Shown: positions 25,916 through 34,875, counted from the stretch's first letter. The stretch: 42,968 nucleotides of DNA from Lachnospiraceae bacterium (GCA_019423745.1 JAHZAV010000021.1:1-42968), one strand, 5' to 3'. Numbers and translations are program-made. The notes: a model not told the origin generated them from the sequence alone.

Positions 25916-27526
25916 ATGAAATTAACATTGGAAGGGCTAAAAGACCGCCAGGCGTGGGAGAAGGCAAAGATTACATTGCCATCTTATAATGTAGGGGAAG
26001 TGGCAGAGGCAACTAGAAAAGATCCAGTGTGGGTACACCTGGGGATTGGAAACATTTTCCGTATTTTTATTGGAGGAATTGCAGATCAGTTATTGGAAAA
26101 GGGATTGTTAGACAGGGGAATTACCTGCGTTGAGACATTTGATTACGATGTTGTAGATAAGATCTATGATCCTTTTGATAATTTGGCTTTGAGCGTGATT
26201 CTTCACGGAGATGGGACGATAGACCGTAAAGTTCTTGGTTCTCTTACAGAAGCTGTTAAGGCACAGTCTTCTGATGCAAAACAGTGGGACAGACTGAAAG
26301 AAATTTTCCGTAATCCAGGACTGCAGCTTGTATCCTTTACGATTACAGAAAAAGGATATGCGTTGAGAAATGCAGAAGGCGCATATTTTGGATTTATAGA
26401 AGAAGATATCAAGAACGGTCCTGATAAGGCAGTTAGTGCGATGGCTGTAGTAACAGCAATGTTATTAGAACGATATAATGCTGGTAAGGTACCGCTGGCG
26501 CTTGTGTCTATGGATAATTGTTCTCAAAATGGATCAAGACTTCGGGAATCTGTTTTGGAAATGGCGAAGGAATGGAAAAAGCAAGGTTTTGTAGGTGATG
26601 ATTTTATTGCTTATATCAGCGATGAAACAAAAGTGTCTTTCCCATGGACCATGATTGATAAAATTACACCGCGTCCCAGTGAAAAGATTGCAAAGGAACT
26701 GGAAGAAGCTGGGCTGGAAAACATGCAGCCGGTGATTACATCTAAAAAGACATATATTGCGCCGTTTATCAATGCGGAGGGACCGCAGTACCTTGTGATA
26801 GAAGATAGTTTCCCCAACGGGCGTCCGGCAATGGAAAAAGCGGGAGTATATCTGACAGATCGTGATACAGTAAATAAATCCGAGAGAATGAAGGTAACCA
26901 CATGTCTGAATCCCATTCATACAGCGCTTGGTCCATATGGCTGTATGCTTGGATATGAGCTTTTTGCTGATGAAATGAAAGATCCAGATATGTTGGAATT
27001 GGCAAGACAGGTGGGGTATGTGGAAGGAATGGCAGTTGTTCCTGATCCGATCATTTTATCCCCGAAGGCGTTCCTTGATGAGTGTATGGAGGAAAGGTTC
27101 CCCAATCCGTATTTGGGAGATACAACCCAGAGACTTGCGGTGGATGTTTCACAGGGAATTGGAATTCGTTTTGGTGAAACGATTAAAGCTTATATGGAGA
27201 AATATGGGGATGCGAAAATGCTGAAAGCTATTCCAGTTGCTATTGCAGGATGGGTGAGATATCTGATGGCATTGGATGATGAAGGAAACGAGATTGAACT
27301 GGCGCCGGATCCAATGGTTCCGGAACTTCGGGAACAAATGGCATCTATTGTATATGGTCAGCCGGAAAGTTTGAAAGATCAGTTAAAAGGAATCCTTTCT
27401 AATGAAGTGATTTTTGGAGTGGATTTGTATAAAGCGGGAATTGGTGAAAAGATCGAACAAATTATTCGGGAGGAGATTGCCGGACCGGGCTCTATCAGAA
27501 AAACAGTAAAGAAATATCTGGCATAA
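25916..27526 (+). CDS. Mannitol dehydrogenase family oxidoreductase
   Basis: 536 residues of the long-chain polyol dehydrogenase family (mannitol 2-dehydrogenase, fructuronate and tagaturonate reductases). ATG 25916 is eight bases after AAGGAG and preferred over ATG 25910. The N-terminal Rossmann domain carries WVHLGIGNIFRIFIGG in place of the usual GxGxFHRAH. The catalytic Lys...Asn-x-x-His arrangement is visible in KVTTCLNPIHTALGPYG. It therefore looks catalytically complete, probably NAD(P)-dependent and zinc-independent. Which polyol or keto-acid it uses cannot be read. It is transcribed alone, ahead of amino-sugar genes. Confidence 0.88.
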   Translation: MKLTLEGLKDRQAWEKAKITLPSYNVGEVAEATRKDPVWVHLGIGNIFRIFIGGIADQLLEKGLLDRGITCVETFDYDVVDKIYDPFDNLALSVILHGDGTIDRKVLGSLTEAVKAQSSDAKQWDRLKEIFRNPGLQLVSFTITEKGYALRNAEGAYFGFIEEDIKNGPDKAVSAMAVVTAMLLERYNAGKVPLALVSMDNCSQNGSRLRESVLEMAKEWKKQGFVGDDFIAYISDETKVSFPWTMIDKITPRPSEKIAKELEEAGLENMQPVITSKKTYIAPFINAEGPQYLVIEDSFPNGRPAMEKAGVYLTDRDTVNKSERMKVTTCLNPIHTALGPYGCMLGYELFADEMKDPDMLELARQVGYVEGMAVVPDPIILSPKAFLDECMEERFPNPYLGDTTQRLAVDVSQGIGIRFGETIKAYMEKYGDAKMLKAIPVAIAGWVRYLMALDDEGNEIELAPDPMVPELREQMASIVYGQPESLKDQLKGILSNEVIFGVDLYKAGIGEKIEQIIREEIAGPGSIRKTVKKYLA

Positions 27527-27535
27527 TTTGGGAAT

Positions 27536-27564
27536 GGGACGGAAGTTTGTAATACCTCCGTCCC
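27536..27564 (+). terminator. Hairpin after the oxidoreductase gene
   Basis: Perfect 8-bp GC-rich stem GGGACGGA (27536-27543) with TCCGTCCC (27557-27564). The following bases are TAAGATAATTT, so it lacks a proper T-run; a weak terminator or an mRNA-end protector. Confidence 0.5.
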
Positions 27565-27594
27565 TAAGATAATTTATAAAGGGAATTTAGTTAT

Positions 27595-27623
27595 TTGACA
27601 ACGCTTGGCCCCTTGGGTATAGT
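27595..27623 (+). promoter_or_regulatory. Promoter for the acyltransferase-kinase fusion gene
   Basis: TTGACA (27595-27600), exactly 17 bases, then TATAGT (27618-27623). The leader is about 55 bases. Confidence 0.75.
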
Positions 27624-27682
27624 GATTTTGCAAGCAAGGGAACTGTGGCAGGAACAGTAATTTACCGAAGAAGGAGAAAATA

Positions 27683-29308
27683 ATGAAAAGATTATTGATT
27701 TTAGGAGCTGGCGGTTTTGGCCATATGATTCAGGAGACGGCTCTTATGGTGGGATATGAAGAAGCAGTATTTTTGGATGATGCAGTTAGGGATAAAGATG
27801 TTGTGGGAAAATGCTGTGACTATGAGAACTTTCTGGGGAAATACGATATGGCTGTGGCTGCGCTTGGCGACAATAATATGAGATTGCACTGGACAGAAAA
27901 ATTAATGGAAGCCGGATATGAAGTTCCTTCAGTGATTCATCCGTCTGCAGTGGTAAGCCCTAGTGCTGTAATCGGTAAAGGCAGCTTTATTATGCAAAGA
28001 GCGGTTGTTAATACGCATACTGTTGTAGAGCATGGTGTGCTTGTGAATAGCGGAGCGGTTATAGATCATGATTCTTATATTGGATGTGGAGCACATATTG
28101 GTTTGGGAAGCGTGGTAAAGGCTAATTGTACGATAGGATCCAGAGAGAAAGTAGAGGCTGGACAGGTAATTTTTTCTACGAGAAGAAAAATTGATGGTGT
28201 GAATGATCAGAATTTAGAGGACGCGGTCTATGCGTTTGGGTTTGGAAACAGATGCAGTTATGTAAAACCTTTCGGAGCTGGGCATATTAATGAGACGTAT
28301 GCTGTTTATATGCCGGGGAAAGATAAAGACGAGCTTTCTTATGTTCTGCAGAGAATTAACAGTAATGTATTTAAGGATCCCCAGGGAGTCATGGAAAATA
28401 TTTTCGGAGTGACAGAATATTTAAGAAATGTGATTCGTCAGGAAGGCGGTGATCCGGATCGAGAGACATTGTCTTATATTAAAACAAAAAGTGGGTGCAA
28501 TTACTTTGAAGATAGTACAGGGCAGCCATGGCGGTGTTATAATTTTATTCCGGATTCGGAATGTTATCAGGTGGTAGAAAAACCGGAACAGTTCTATCAG
28601 TCCGGCAATAGTTTTGGACATTTCCTGAAGCAGTTGGGGAATTATCCGGCTGACCGGCTGAATGAAACCATTCCTGATTTTCATAATACTGTAAAACGTT
28701 TTGAGAATTTTAAAACAGCACTTCAAAGAGATTTGAAGAATAGAGCAGCTTTCTGTGGTCCGGAAATTGCATTTGCATTGAAAAGAGAAAAGGATTGTGA
28801 AGTTCTGGTAAAATATCAGGAGGAGGGAATACTTCCTCTTCGTGTAACTCATAACGATACAAAACTTAATAATATTTTGTTTGATAGCAAGACTGGAAAA
28901 GGGCTGTGTATTATTGATCTTGATACCATTATGCCGGGGCTTGCGGCAAATGATTTCGGAGATTCTATCCGCTTTGGGGCAGCTACAGCCGAGGAAGATG
29001 AGAAGAATTTAGATTTGGTACATTTTGATTTGGAACTTTATGAGTTATATGTAAAAGGTTATTTGGAGGAAACGAGAGGTGTTCTGACAGAGGCGGAGAT
29101 AAAAAGTCTTCCCTGGGGTGCAAGGCTTATGACATTAGAATGTGGCATTCGTTTTTTGACAGATTATCTGCAGGGAGATACCTATTTTAAGACTGACTAT
29201 TCAGAACATAATTTAGTTCGAACTCGTACACAGTTCCGGCTTGTTGACGAGATGGAGCAGCATTTTGATGAAATGGAAGAAATTATACAAAAATATATGG
29301 AAGGATAA
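27683..29308 (+). CDS. Fusion: NeuD/PglD-like acyltransferase + NahK-like N-acetylhexosamine 1-kinase
   Basis: 541 residues in two parts. Residues 1 to about 172 resemble sugar O/N-acyltransferases of the NeuD/PglD type: a Rossmann-like start (LILGAGGFGHMIQE), then a left-handed beta-helix with hexad repeats and catalytic-type His129 in VIDHDSYIG. Residues about 178-541 match Bifidobacterium NahK closely from memory: GAGHINETY nucleotide loop, catalytic HND at 390-392 in LRVTHNDTKLNNILF, IDLDTIMPG with Asp412/414, DFGDSIRFGA and PEHNLVRTRTQ-like C-terminus. NahK phosphorylates GlcNAc/GalNAc at C1 in lacto-N-biose and mucin-core use. Both active sites look intact, so a bifunctional amino-sugar enzyme is inferred. 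AAGGAG precedes the ATG. Confidence 0.9.
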   Translation: MKRLLILGAGGFGHMIQETALMVGYEEAVFLDDAVRDKDVVGKCCDYENFLGKYDMAVAALGDNNMRLHWTEKLMEAGYEVPSVIHPSAVVSPSAVIGKGSFIMQRAVVNTHTVVEHGVLVNSGAVIDHDSYIGCGAHIGLGSVVKANCTIGSREKVEAGQVIFSTRRKIDGVNDQNLEDAVYAFGFGNRCSYVKPFGAGHINETYAVYMPGKDKDELSYVLQRINSNVFKDPQGVMENIFGVTEYLRNVIRQEGGDPDRETLSYIKTKSGCNYFEDSTGQPWRCYNFIPDSECYQVVEKPEQFYQSGNSFGHFLKQLGNYPADRLNETIPDFHNTVKRFENFKTALQRDLKNRAAFCGPEIAFALKREKDCEVLVKYQEEGILPLRVTHNDTKLNNILFDSKTGKGLCIIDLDTIMPGLAANDFGDSIRFGAATAEEDEKNLDLVHFDLELYELYVKGYLEETRGVLTEAEIKSLPWGARLMTLECGIRFLTDYLQGDTYFKTDYSEHNLVRTRTQFRLVDEMEQHFDEMEEIIQKYMEG

Positions 29309-29313
29309 TAACG

Positions 29314-29955
29314 ATGAATCATAGAGAGAGAAGAGATGCACAGCTTCCTTATATTTCTGACGATGCAGTAATGGAGGAACAGAAAGAATGCAGAAAAATC
29401 CTCCAAAAACTGAATTTTGCAGATCGTTCAGATTTTAAGGCTTTGGCGGAGATTGTAAAAGAACTTTTGGGAAAGTCTGAGAATGCCTTTATTAATCCAC
29501 CTTTCTACTGTGATTATGGAAAACACATAGAGGTGGGGAAAAACTTTTTCGCAAATTATAATTGTACAATTATTGATGTGGCAAAAGTGAAAATAGGAGA
29601 TAATTGTCAATTTGCACCTAATGTTTCCATATATACGGCAGGGCATCCTGTTCATCCGGTGGCTAGAAATTCCATGTATGAATATGGAATTGAAGTGACA
29701 GTTGGAGATAATGTATGGATTGGAGGAAATACGGTAATTATGCCAGGTGTACATATTGGCAGTAATACAGTAATAGGAGCTGGAAGTGTAGTTACAAAAA
29801 ATATCCCTGACTGGGTTGTGGCAGCTGGGAACCCCTGCAAAGTAATTCGAGAGATTACGGAACAAGATTTTGAGTATTATTATAAAGATAGAAAGTTTGA
29901 CAGGGAGTCTATGGAGGAAATACTTCATTATCGGCAACAAGTATCATTATCATAA
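29314..29955 (+). CDS. Maltose/galactoside O-acetyltransferase-type enzyme
   Basis: 213 residues, left-handed beta-helix (hexapeptide) acetyltransferase of the Maa/LacA group. It has an N-terminal helical segment, the catalytic histidine in YTAGHPVHP, and a terminal coil closed by VVAAGNPCKVIREI. It uses acetyl-CoA to O-acetylate a sugar; the true acceptor is unknown. It begins five bases after the fusion gene and so is cotranscribed. The acceptor may be the same amino sugar handled by the fusion enzyme (inference). A strong terminator follows. Confidence 0.92.
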   Translation: MNHRERRDAQLPYISDDAVMEEQKECRKILQKLNFADRSDFKALAEIVKELLGKSENAFINPPFYCDYGKHIEVGKNFFANYNCTIIDVAKVKIGDNCQFAPNVSIYTAGHPVHPVARNSMYEYGIEVTVGDNVWIGGNTVIMPGVHIGSNTVIGAGSVVTKNIPDWVVAAGNPCKVIREITEQDFEYYYKDRKFDRESMEEILHYRQQVSLS

Positions 29956-29959
29956 AAAA

Positions 29960-29993
29960 TACCCGCCCAAATGCAATGCGTTTTGGGCGGGTA
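29960..29993. terminator. Bidirectional terminator between convergent sugar genes
   Basis: TACCCGCCCAAA (29960-29971) is an exact complement of TTTGGGCGGGTA (29982-29993), with A-run before and T-rich stretch after. It serves the acetyltransferase gene and glgD. Confidence 0.9.
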
Positions 29994-29998
29994 CACTT

Positions 29999-31114
29999 TT
30001 ACATTCTATCGTTTCTTCGAATATATCCCGGAGTTGCAGGATCTGCAATGATTTCTTTTACATGGGTAATCTGTGCATGTTTATCTGCAACCATATTTTC
30101 TATATGAACATCTTCACCGACTAAAACACCCGGAAGAATTACACTGTTTTTTACTACGGCGCCTTTTTTGATGATGCATCCGCGTCCAATTACGGAGTTT
30201 TCAATCGTGCCTTCAATAAGACATCCATTTGATACAACAGAATTTTTCGCTTTTGCCCCCTCAAAATATTGGGTTGGACAGGAATCATTTGTGCGGGTGT
30301 AGATTGGCCATTGATCCTCAAACAGGCTGAGAGCTGTTTTGAAGTCGATTAGAGATATGTTGGCGTCATAATAGCTCTTGAAATCTGTAATAGATGCAAA
30401 ATAGCCACGGTGCGATACGCCGCGTACATCCAACTCAGTACAGGAAGCGTTCACGATGTCTGCCAGGCTGTACATAGAAGAAGTTTTTTGTGCTTTATGA
30501 ACCAGATCAATAAACAGATCTTTCTTCATAATATAAGTATCCATGAAAATATGGCGGTTTTTAGCCGTTCCTCGATTCATTTCCAGGGAAAGGACACCTT
30601 TTTGTTTGTTCAAATTTATGGTATTACAATTCAGGAATTTTTCTTTTGCATTATCTGTAGAATGATAAAGCAATGTGATGTCAGCGCCGGAATCAATGTG
30701 AGTTTCAAGCAGTGTACTGAAATCCTGAGCATAAATCATATAACTTGGAGCAATGACAACGTAAGGACAGTGAACCTTTTCAATACATTCCATATTTTCG
30801 CTAAAAGCGGCGATATCATTATTATAAATATCGTGTTCCAGACCAGTTTCCGAAAATAATATATGAAGTCTGCCGCGTTTAGAATTGATATTATAATGAC
30901 GTCCTGTGCCAAGGTGTTCGGTTAATGAGCGGGGTTTCTGGCGGATATAAACCTGAATCTGATCAATTCCGCTATTACTCATGTTTGAGATCGGAAAATC
31001 AATTACGCGGTATCTTCCCAGAAAGGAAAAAGCACCGACAGGACGGTAGGGCTGCAGCCCTTCTACCCAAATATGGTTTCCGGAAAAGTTTACAATACCA
31101 AATGCTTTGCTCAT
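29999..31114 (-). CDS. glgD: GlgD, non-catalytic partner of ADP-glucose pyrophosphorylase
   Basis: 371 residues. ATG at 31114 (MSKAFGIVNF) is preferred: AAGGGGG lies eight to nine bases upstream, while the TTG at 31123 abuts it. It has the pyrophosphorylase fold and a C-terminal beta-helix (hexad repeats ENSVIGRGCIIKKGAVV). The nucleotide-loop GGxGxRL of GlgC is absent (NFSGNHIWVEGL instead), and the GDH motif is replaced by VIAPSYMIY. This fits the known GlgD role as a regulatory subunit in Firmicutes GlgCD. It starts just after the glgC stop. Confidence 0.93.
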   Translation of the reverse strand: MSKAFGIVNFSGNHIWVEGLQPYRPVGAFSFLGRYRVIDFPISNMSNSGIDQIQVYIRQKPRSLTEHLGTGRHYNINSKRGRLHILFSETGLEHDIYNNDIAAFSENMECIEKVHCPYVVIAPSYMIYAQDFSTLLETHIDSGADITLLYHSTDNAKEKFLNCNTINLNKQKGVLSLEMNRGTAKNRHIFMDTYIMKKDLFIDLVHKAQKTSSMYSLADIVNASCTELDVRGVSHRGYFASITDFKSYYDANISLIDFKTALSLFEDQWPIYTRTNDSCPTQYFEGAKAKNSVVSNGCLIEGTIENSVIGRGCIIKKGAVVKNSVILPGVLVGEDVHIENMVADKHAQITHVKEIIADPATPGYIRRNDRM

Positions 31115-31115
31115 A

Positions 31116-32255
31116 CTACTCAACCCCCTTTACACGTTTGGCAACCAGCTCAATATGTTCGCTGTCAGCACTTCCCACAACGGCTTCTTTGCCGATTTTT
31201 ACATTATCAGCAACAAGTGCGCGTTGTACAACAGCACCTTCTGCCACTTCTACTCCGGGCATCAGAACACTGTCTATGATTTTGGCACCGGCGCCTACTT
31301 TTGCACCCGTGAATAATACGGAATTTTGCACCATTCCTTCAATCATACAACCCTGGTTGATAAAGGCCTGATTAATTTCGGCGTCTGGACCAATGTACTG
31401 CGGGAGAGTTGTAGCATCCTCTGTGTAGATTTTCCAGGTGGAATCGTTGAGATCCAGTTCATTGTTTTTATTTAGTAGATCCATATTGGCTTCCCAGAGA
31501 GAGTCAATTGTTCCTACGTCTTTCCAGTAGCCTTTAAATTTATAGGCATACAGATTTTTCCCTTCTTTTAACAGAGTAGGAATAATATCTTTACCGAAAT
31601 CGTGACTGGAATCAGGATTTTTCATGTCGGAGGTAAGCATTTTGCGCAGTAGTTTCCAGTCAAAAATATAGATTCCCATAGATGCAAGGTTACTCTTAGG
31701 TTCTGCCGGTTTTTCCTGGAATTCAACAATACGTCCGGATTCGTCTGTATTCATAATTCCAAAGCGGCTTGCCTCTTTCATGGGAACCTCAATAACAGCT
31801 ATCGTGGCATCGGCACCACATTCTTTGTGATATTGAAGCATTTTTGCATAATTCATTTTGTAGATATGATCTCCGGAGAGAATCAGAAGATATTCAGGAG
31901 AAAAAGTATCCACAAAATCAATATTCTGTGAAATTGCATCAGCAGTACCTCGATACACATCCAGATTTGCATCAGCTTTTTCTCGTGGTGGAAGAACATA
32001 GACACCACTGTTTTTGGCATCAAGACCCCACCGTCTTCCAGCGGCTACATAGCTGTTTAGGAGAATTGATTCGTATTGTGTAAGTACCCCTACAACGTCA
32101 ATTCCACTATTGGCACAATTACTGATAGGAAAATCAATGATTTTGTATTTACCACCATAAGAAACGGCAGGCTTTGCAACTTTGTTGGTTAGCTCGTGCA
32201 GCCTTGTACCACGGCCGCCGGCTAAGATCATGGCTAACATATTATCTTGTTTCAT
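31116..32255 (-). CDS. glgC: Glucose-1-phosphate adenylyltransferase, catalytic subunit
   Basis: Makes ADP-glucose for glycogen synthesis. 379 residues with the pyrophosphorylase loop AGGRGTRLHELT, catalytic GDHIYKMNY, the glucose-1-phosphate-binding EKPAEPKS, and a C-terminal left-handed beta-helix. AAGGAGGAGG precedes the ATG. It is the first gene of a glgC-glgD operon on the minus strand. No glgA, glgB or glgP lies in the window. Confidence 0.96.
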   Translation of the reverse strand: MKQDNMLAMILAGGRGTRLHELTNKVAKPAVSYGGKYKIIDFPISNCANSGIDVVGVLTQYESILLNSYVAAGRRWGLDAKNSGVYVLPPREKADANLDVYRGTADAISQNIDFVDTFSPEYLLILSGDHIYKMNYAKMLQYHKECGADATIAVIEVPMKEASRFGIMNTDESGRIVEFQEKPAEPKSNLASMGIYIFDWKLLRKMLTSDMKNPDSSHDFGKDIIPTLLKEGKNLYAYKFKGYWKDVGTIDSLWEANMDLLNKNNELDLNDSTWKIYTEDATTLPQYIGPDAEINQAFINQGCMIEGMVQNSVLFTGAKVGAGAKIIDSVLMPGVEVAEGAVVQRALVADNVKIGKEAVVGSADSEHIELVAKRVKGVE

Positions 32256-32287
32256 ATATGCGCCCTCCTCCTTTGTGTGATACTTCT

Positions 32288-32316
32288 ATTATATCTTTTG
32301 AAGCATTTACTTTCCA
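32288..32316 (-). promoter_or_regulatory. Probable glgC promoter
   Basis: On the minus strand, TATAAT (32293-32288) lies 33 bases before the ATG; 17 bases upstream of it is TGGAAA, only a weak -35. Confidence 0.45.
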
Positions 32317-32395
32317 TAAGTTTATGAGAAAAAAACAAGAAATTTCTAAAATAATTTCCAAATATTGTAAATTAGCAGTGTATGAAAATTAATAC

Positions 32396-32425
32396 TTGAC
32401 AAAAAAATAACAAAAATAGTATAAT
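32396..32425 (+). promoter_or_regulatory. Consensus promoter of the TauE/SafE-like gene
   Basis: TTGACA (32396-32401), an 18-base spacer and TATAAT (32420-32425). The inverted repeat at 32426 directly abuts the -10. Confidence 0.85.
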
Positions 32426-32457
32426 ATTTGTATATTTTTTATGTAAAATATACAAAT
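32426..32457. promoter_or_regulatory. 13-bp perfect inverted repeat on the transcription start (operator candidate)
   Basis: ATTTGTATATTTT (32426-32438), six-base spacer TTATGT, and its exact complement AAAATATACAAAT (32445-32457). Starting one base after the -10 and ending 24 bases before the ATG, it is placed like a repressor site. It would also form a hairpin in the 5' leader just upstream of the ribosome site. Confidence 0.7.
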
Positions 32458-32480
32458 ACTATTTTGAAGGAGGGAAAATT

Positions 32481-33350
32481 ATGAGTGCAGCAACGATATT
32501 ACTTGTTATTATGTGGGCATTTGCGGCCGTATTTTTAATCGTATTGGTTAAAGATGTCATTGCTCACAAAGATGACCTTGATAAAACCAAGATGGGGTAC
32601 AATGTGATTGTCAGCCTGGTTTCCAATTTTTTTGATACGCTCGGTATCGGAAGCTATGCCATTGCGACATCGGCATGGAAGTTTAACAAAGCTGTAGATG
32701 ATGACTTGATTCCGGGTACTTTAAACGTAGCTTTTGGTATTCCTATCTGTGTGGAGGCTACGATCTTTATCCAAAGGATAGATATGGACCCGTTGACCTT
32801 AGTTCTTATGATTGTAGCGTCTATTGTGGGTTCCATAATCGGAGCCAGAATTATTTCCAGACTTGATATTATGAAAATTCGAGTTGTTATGGGAGTCGCT
32901 CTTATTTTGGTAGCAGTTATCACATTGTGCAAAATCAATGCAGTCGGACCTTTTGGAATACTTGGTACAGCCAGAGGACTGTCAGGTGGCTTGCTGGTGG
33001 CGGGAGTCGTTGCTAATTTTATTCTTGGGATTCTTATGACAGCGGGGATTGGACTATATGCCCCGTGTATGGCTATTGTTTTATTATTGGGAATGAGTGC
33101 AGATGTGGCATTTCCGGTTATGATGGGCTCCTGTGCATATCTGTGTCCGGCATGTGGAATTACCTTTATTAAAGAAGGAAAATATAATCGAGCATCTACC
33201 ATACCGATGATCATAAGTGGAGCGATTGGCGTATTGATTGCCGGATTTATTGTTACATCACTTCCGCTTACAGTACTGACATATCTTGTGTGTGTTGTTA
33301 TGGTGATCTGTGCAGTAATGTTTTTCCATGATGCGAAGAAGAAAAACTAG
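32481..33350 (+). CDS. TauE/SafE-family membrane permease
   Basis: 289 residues with about eight hydrophobic segments in two homologous halves, as usual for TauE/SafE anion exporters. Family-like segments: SNFFDTLGIGSYAIAT in the first half and an equivalent glycine-rich loop (GILMTAGIGLYAPCMAI) in the second. Three cysteines cluster in GSCAYLCPACG in a loop, which could bind metal or thiols. Known members move sulfite, sulfoacetate or related C2/C3 compounds. AAGGAGGG precedes the ATG. A single-gene unit with a consensus promoter and operator-like repeat. Confidence 0.85.
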   Translation: MSAATILLVIMWAFAAVFLIVLVKDVIAHKDDLDKTKMGYNVIVSLVSNFFDTLGIGSYAIATSAWKFNKAVDDDLIPGTLNVAFGIPICVEATIFIQRIDMDPLTLVLMIVASIVGSIIGARIISRLDIMKIRVVMGVALILVAVITLCKINAVGPFGILGTARGLSGGLLVAGVVANFILGILMTAGIGLYAPCMAIVLLLGMSADVAFPVMMGSCAYLCPACGITFIKEGKYNRASTIPMIISGAIGVLIAGFIVTSLPLTVLTYLVCVVMVICAVMFFHDAKKKN

Positions 33351-33444
33351 TGTGTTGTCCCATTCATGATTAAGCTGGAGAGGGCATCAGAGGGAATATG
33401 AGTGCGAGAGTGCACTAGAAAAATGAAAATTGAAATTATAATGG

Positions 33445-33487
33445 CAGTTGCTTTTTAAAGTATTTTTAGAAAGCAACTGTTTTTTTG
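33445..33487 (+). terminator. Terminator after the TauE/SafE-like gene
   Basis: CAGTTGCTTT (33445-33454) pairs exactly with AAAGCAACTG (33470-33479), followed by a run of eight T. Confidence 0.88.
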
Positions 33488-33645
33488 TTGTGTAAATTTA
33501 CGATTATCTCGTCCTAAAATGAAATAATTATGAGGAATTTGCAGAAAATTAAAAAAAAAGTTGCCATTAGAAGGGAAATAGTATATCATGTTGCAAAAAT
33601 GAGACGTAAAAATCGTCTTAAATTTAACAAAGATGGAGAGCGACT

Positions 33646-34812
33646 ATGGAAAAAAAGTATAAAAAAGCGGTCAGTGCTGAGGCTTTTATTTTTCTTGTGA
33701 TTTTTTTGGTGATTTTTGGCAGTCTTGCTGTAAAAATGGGAGGCGCCAACATGATGCAGACACTTATGGCCACAGCATATGAACTTTTAATGGACACTGT
33801 TTTTAACATTATGGCAATAGCAGTTATTGCAGGAGCTTTATCTGGAGTGTTATCCGAGTTTGGGGTTATTGCATTGCTGAATAAGGTAATTACTCCTTTG
33901 ATGAAACCTTTGTACAATTTGCCAGGAGCAGCTTCTGTTGGGGTTATGACTACGTATCTGTCGGACAATCCGGCGATTCTTGGACTTGCAGAAGATAGGA
34001 ATTTCCGCCGCTATTTTAAAAAATTTCAGTTACCGGCACTTACGAATCTTGGAACAGCTTTTGGTATGGGACTGATTGTTACAACATTTATGTTGGGAAT
34101 TAGTATCCCGGGCGAAAATGTTGGAGGAGCGGTATTGGCCGGCAATCTTGGCGCAATTGTTGGAAGTATTATTAGTGTAAGAATGATGATGATTTTTACA
34201 AAAAAGGAGTACGGGACAACAGACTATTGTATTCCTATTAAAGAAGGGGAATCTATGGATGATTTCCTGAATCAGCGTGAAGTACGTGGAGGAAGTGCCG
34301 GAGGCCGGCTTTTGGAATCTTTATTAGATGGCGGTAAAAATGGCGTGAATGTTGGAATGGCCATTATACCTGGAGTGCTTGTGATTTGTACCCTGGTAAT
34401 GATGCTGACAAACGGACCATCTGCAGACGGTACTTATACCGGGGCTGCATATGAAGGAGTGGCGTTGCTGCCATGGATTGGCGAAAAGATTGACTTTATT
34501 TTGAAACCTCTGTTTGGCTTTACTTCTGCATCTGCAGTTGCAGTTCCTATCACAGCGCTTGGAGCAGCTGGAGCGGCCATTGGACTTGTACCGGAAATGG
34601 TAAATGCAGGAACTGCGCATGCGAATGATATTGCTGTATTTACAGCTATGTGTATGTGCTGGAGCGGGTACTTAAGCACACATGTAGGTATGATGTCTGC
34701 TTTGAAGTGCCCTCATATGACAGGAAAAGCAATTATCAGTCATACAATTGGAGGGCTGTGTGCCGGAGTTGCGGCAAACTTTATATTTCAGCTTGTCAGT
34801 ATAGTTATGTAA
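33646..34812 (+). CDS. Gate-domain (nucleoside-recognition-like) membrane protein
   Basis: 388 residues, about nine to ten membrane segments. It resembles the Clostridia family I remember as CD0519/CD1768, related to nucleoside-transporter Gate domains and spore maturation proteins. Family-like segments: AGALSGVLSEFGVIALLNKVI, TTYLSDNPAILGLAED and LGAAGAAIGLVPEMV. A soluble loop around residues 185-230 is rich in charged residues. Function unknown; a transporter is likely. GATGGAGAG precedes the ATG. Upstream is a possible TTGCCA/TATATC pair with short spacing and a small AGACG/CGTCT hairpin (33602-33618). The terminator follows closely. Confidence 0.8.
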   Translation: MEKKYKKAVSAEAFIFLVIFLVIFGSLAVKMGGANMMQTLMATAYELLMDTVFNIMAIAVIAGALSGVLSEFGVIALLNKVITPLMKPLYNLPGAASVGVMTTYLSDNPAILGLAEDRNFRRYFKKFQLPALTNLGTAFGMGLIVTTFMLGISIPGENVGGAVLAGNLGAIVGSIISVRMMMIFTKKEYGTTDYCIPIKEGESMDDFLNQREVRGGSAGGRLLESLLDGGKNGVNVGMAIIPGVLVICTLVMMLTNGPSADGTYTGAAYEGVALLPWIGEKIDFILKPLFGFTSASAVAVPITALGAAGAAIGLVPEMVNAGTAHANDIAVFTAMCMCWSGYLSTHVGMMSALKCPHMTGKAIISHTIGGLCAGVAANFIFQLVSIVM

Positions 34813-34843
34813 TAAGTGAAAAATAAATATTGGAAAATAAAGT

Positions 34844-34875
34844 GCTGATACATCTGTTGGTGTATCAGCTTTTTT
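34844..34875 (+). terminator. Terminator after the Gate-domain gene
   Basis: GCTGATACA (34844-34852) pairs with TGTATCAGC (34861-34869), followed by six T. Confidence 0.92.

Noticed and set aside
27536..27564. Hairpin as a small RNA or riboswitch before the fusion gene
   Set aside because: It lies upstream of the promoter at 27595, so it belongs to the preceding transcript.
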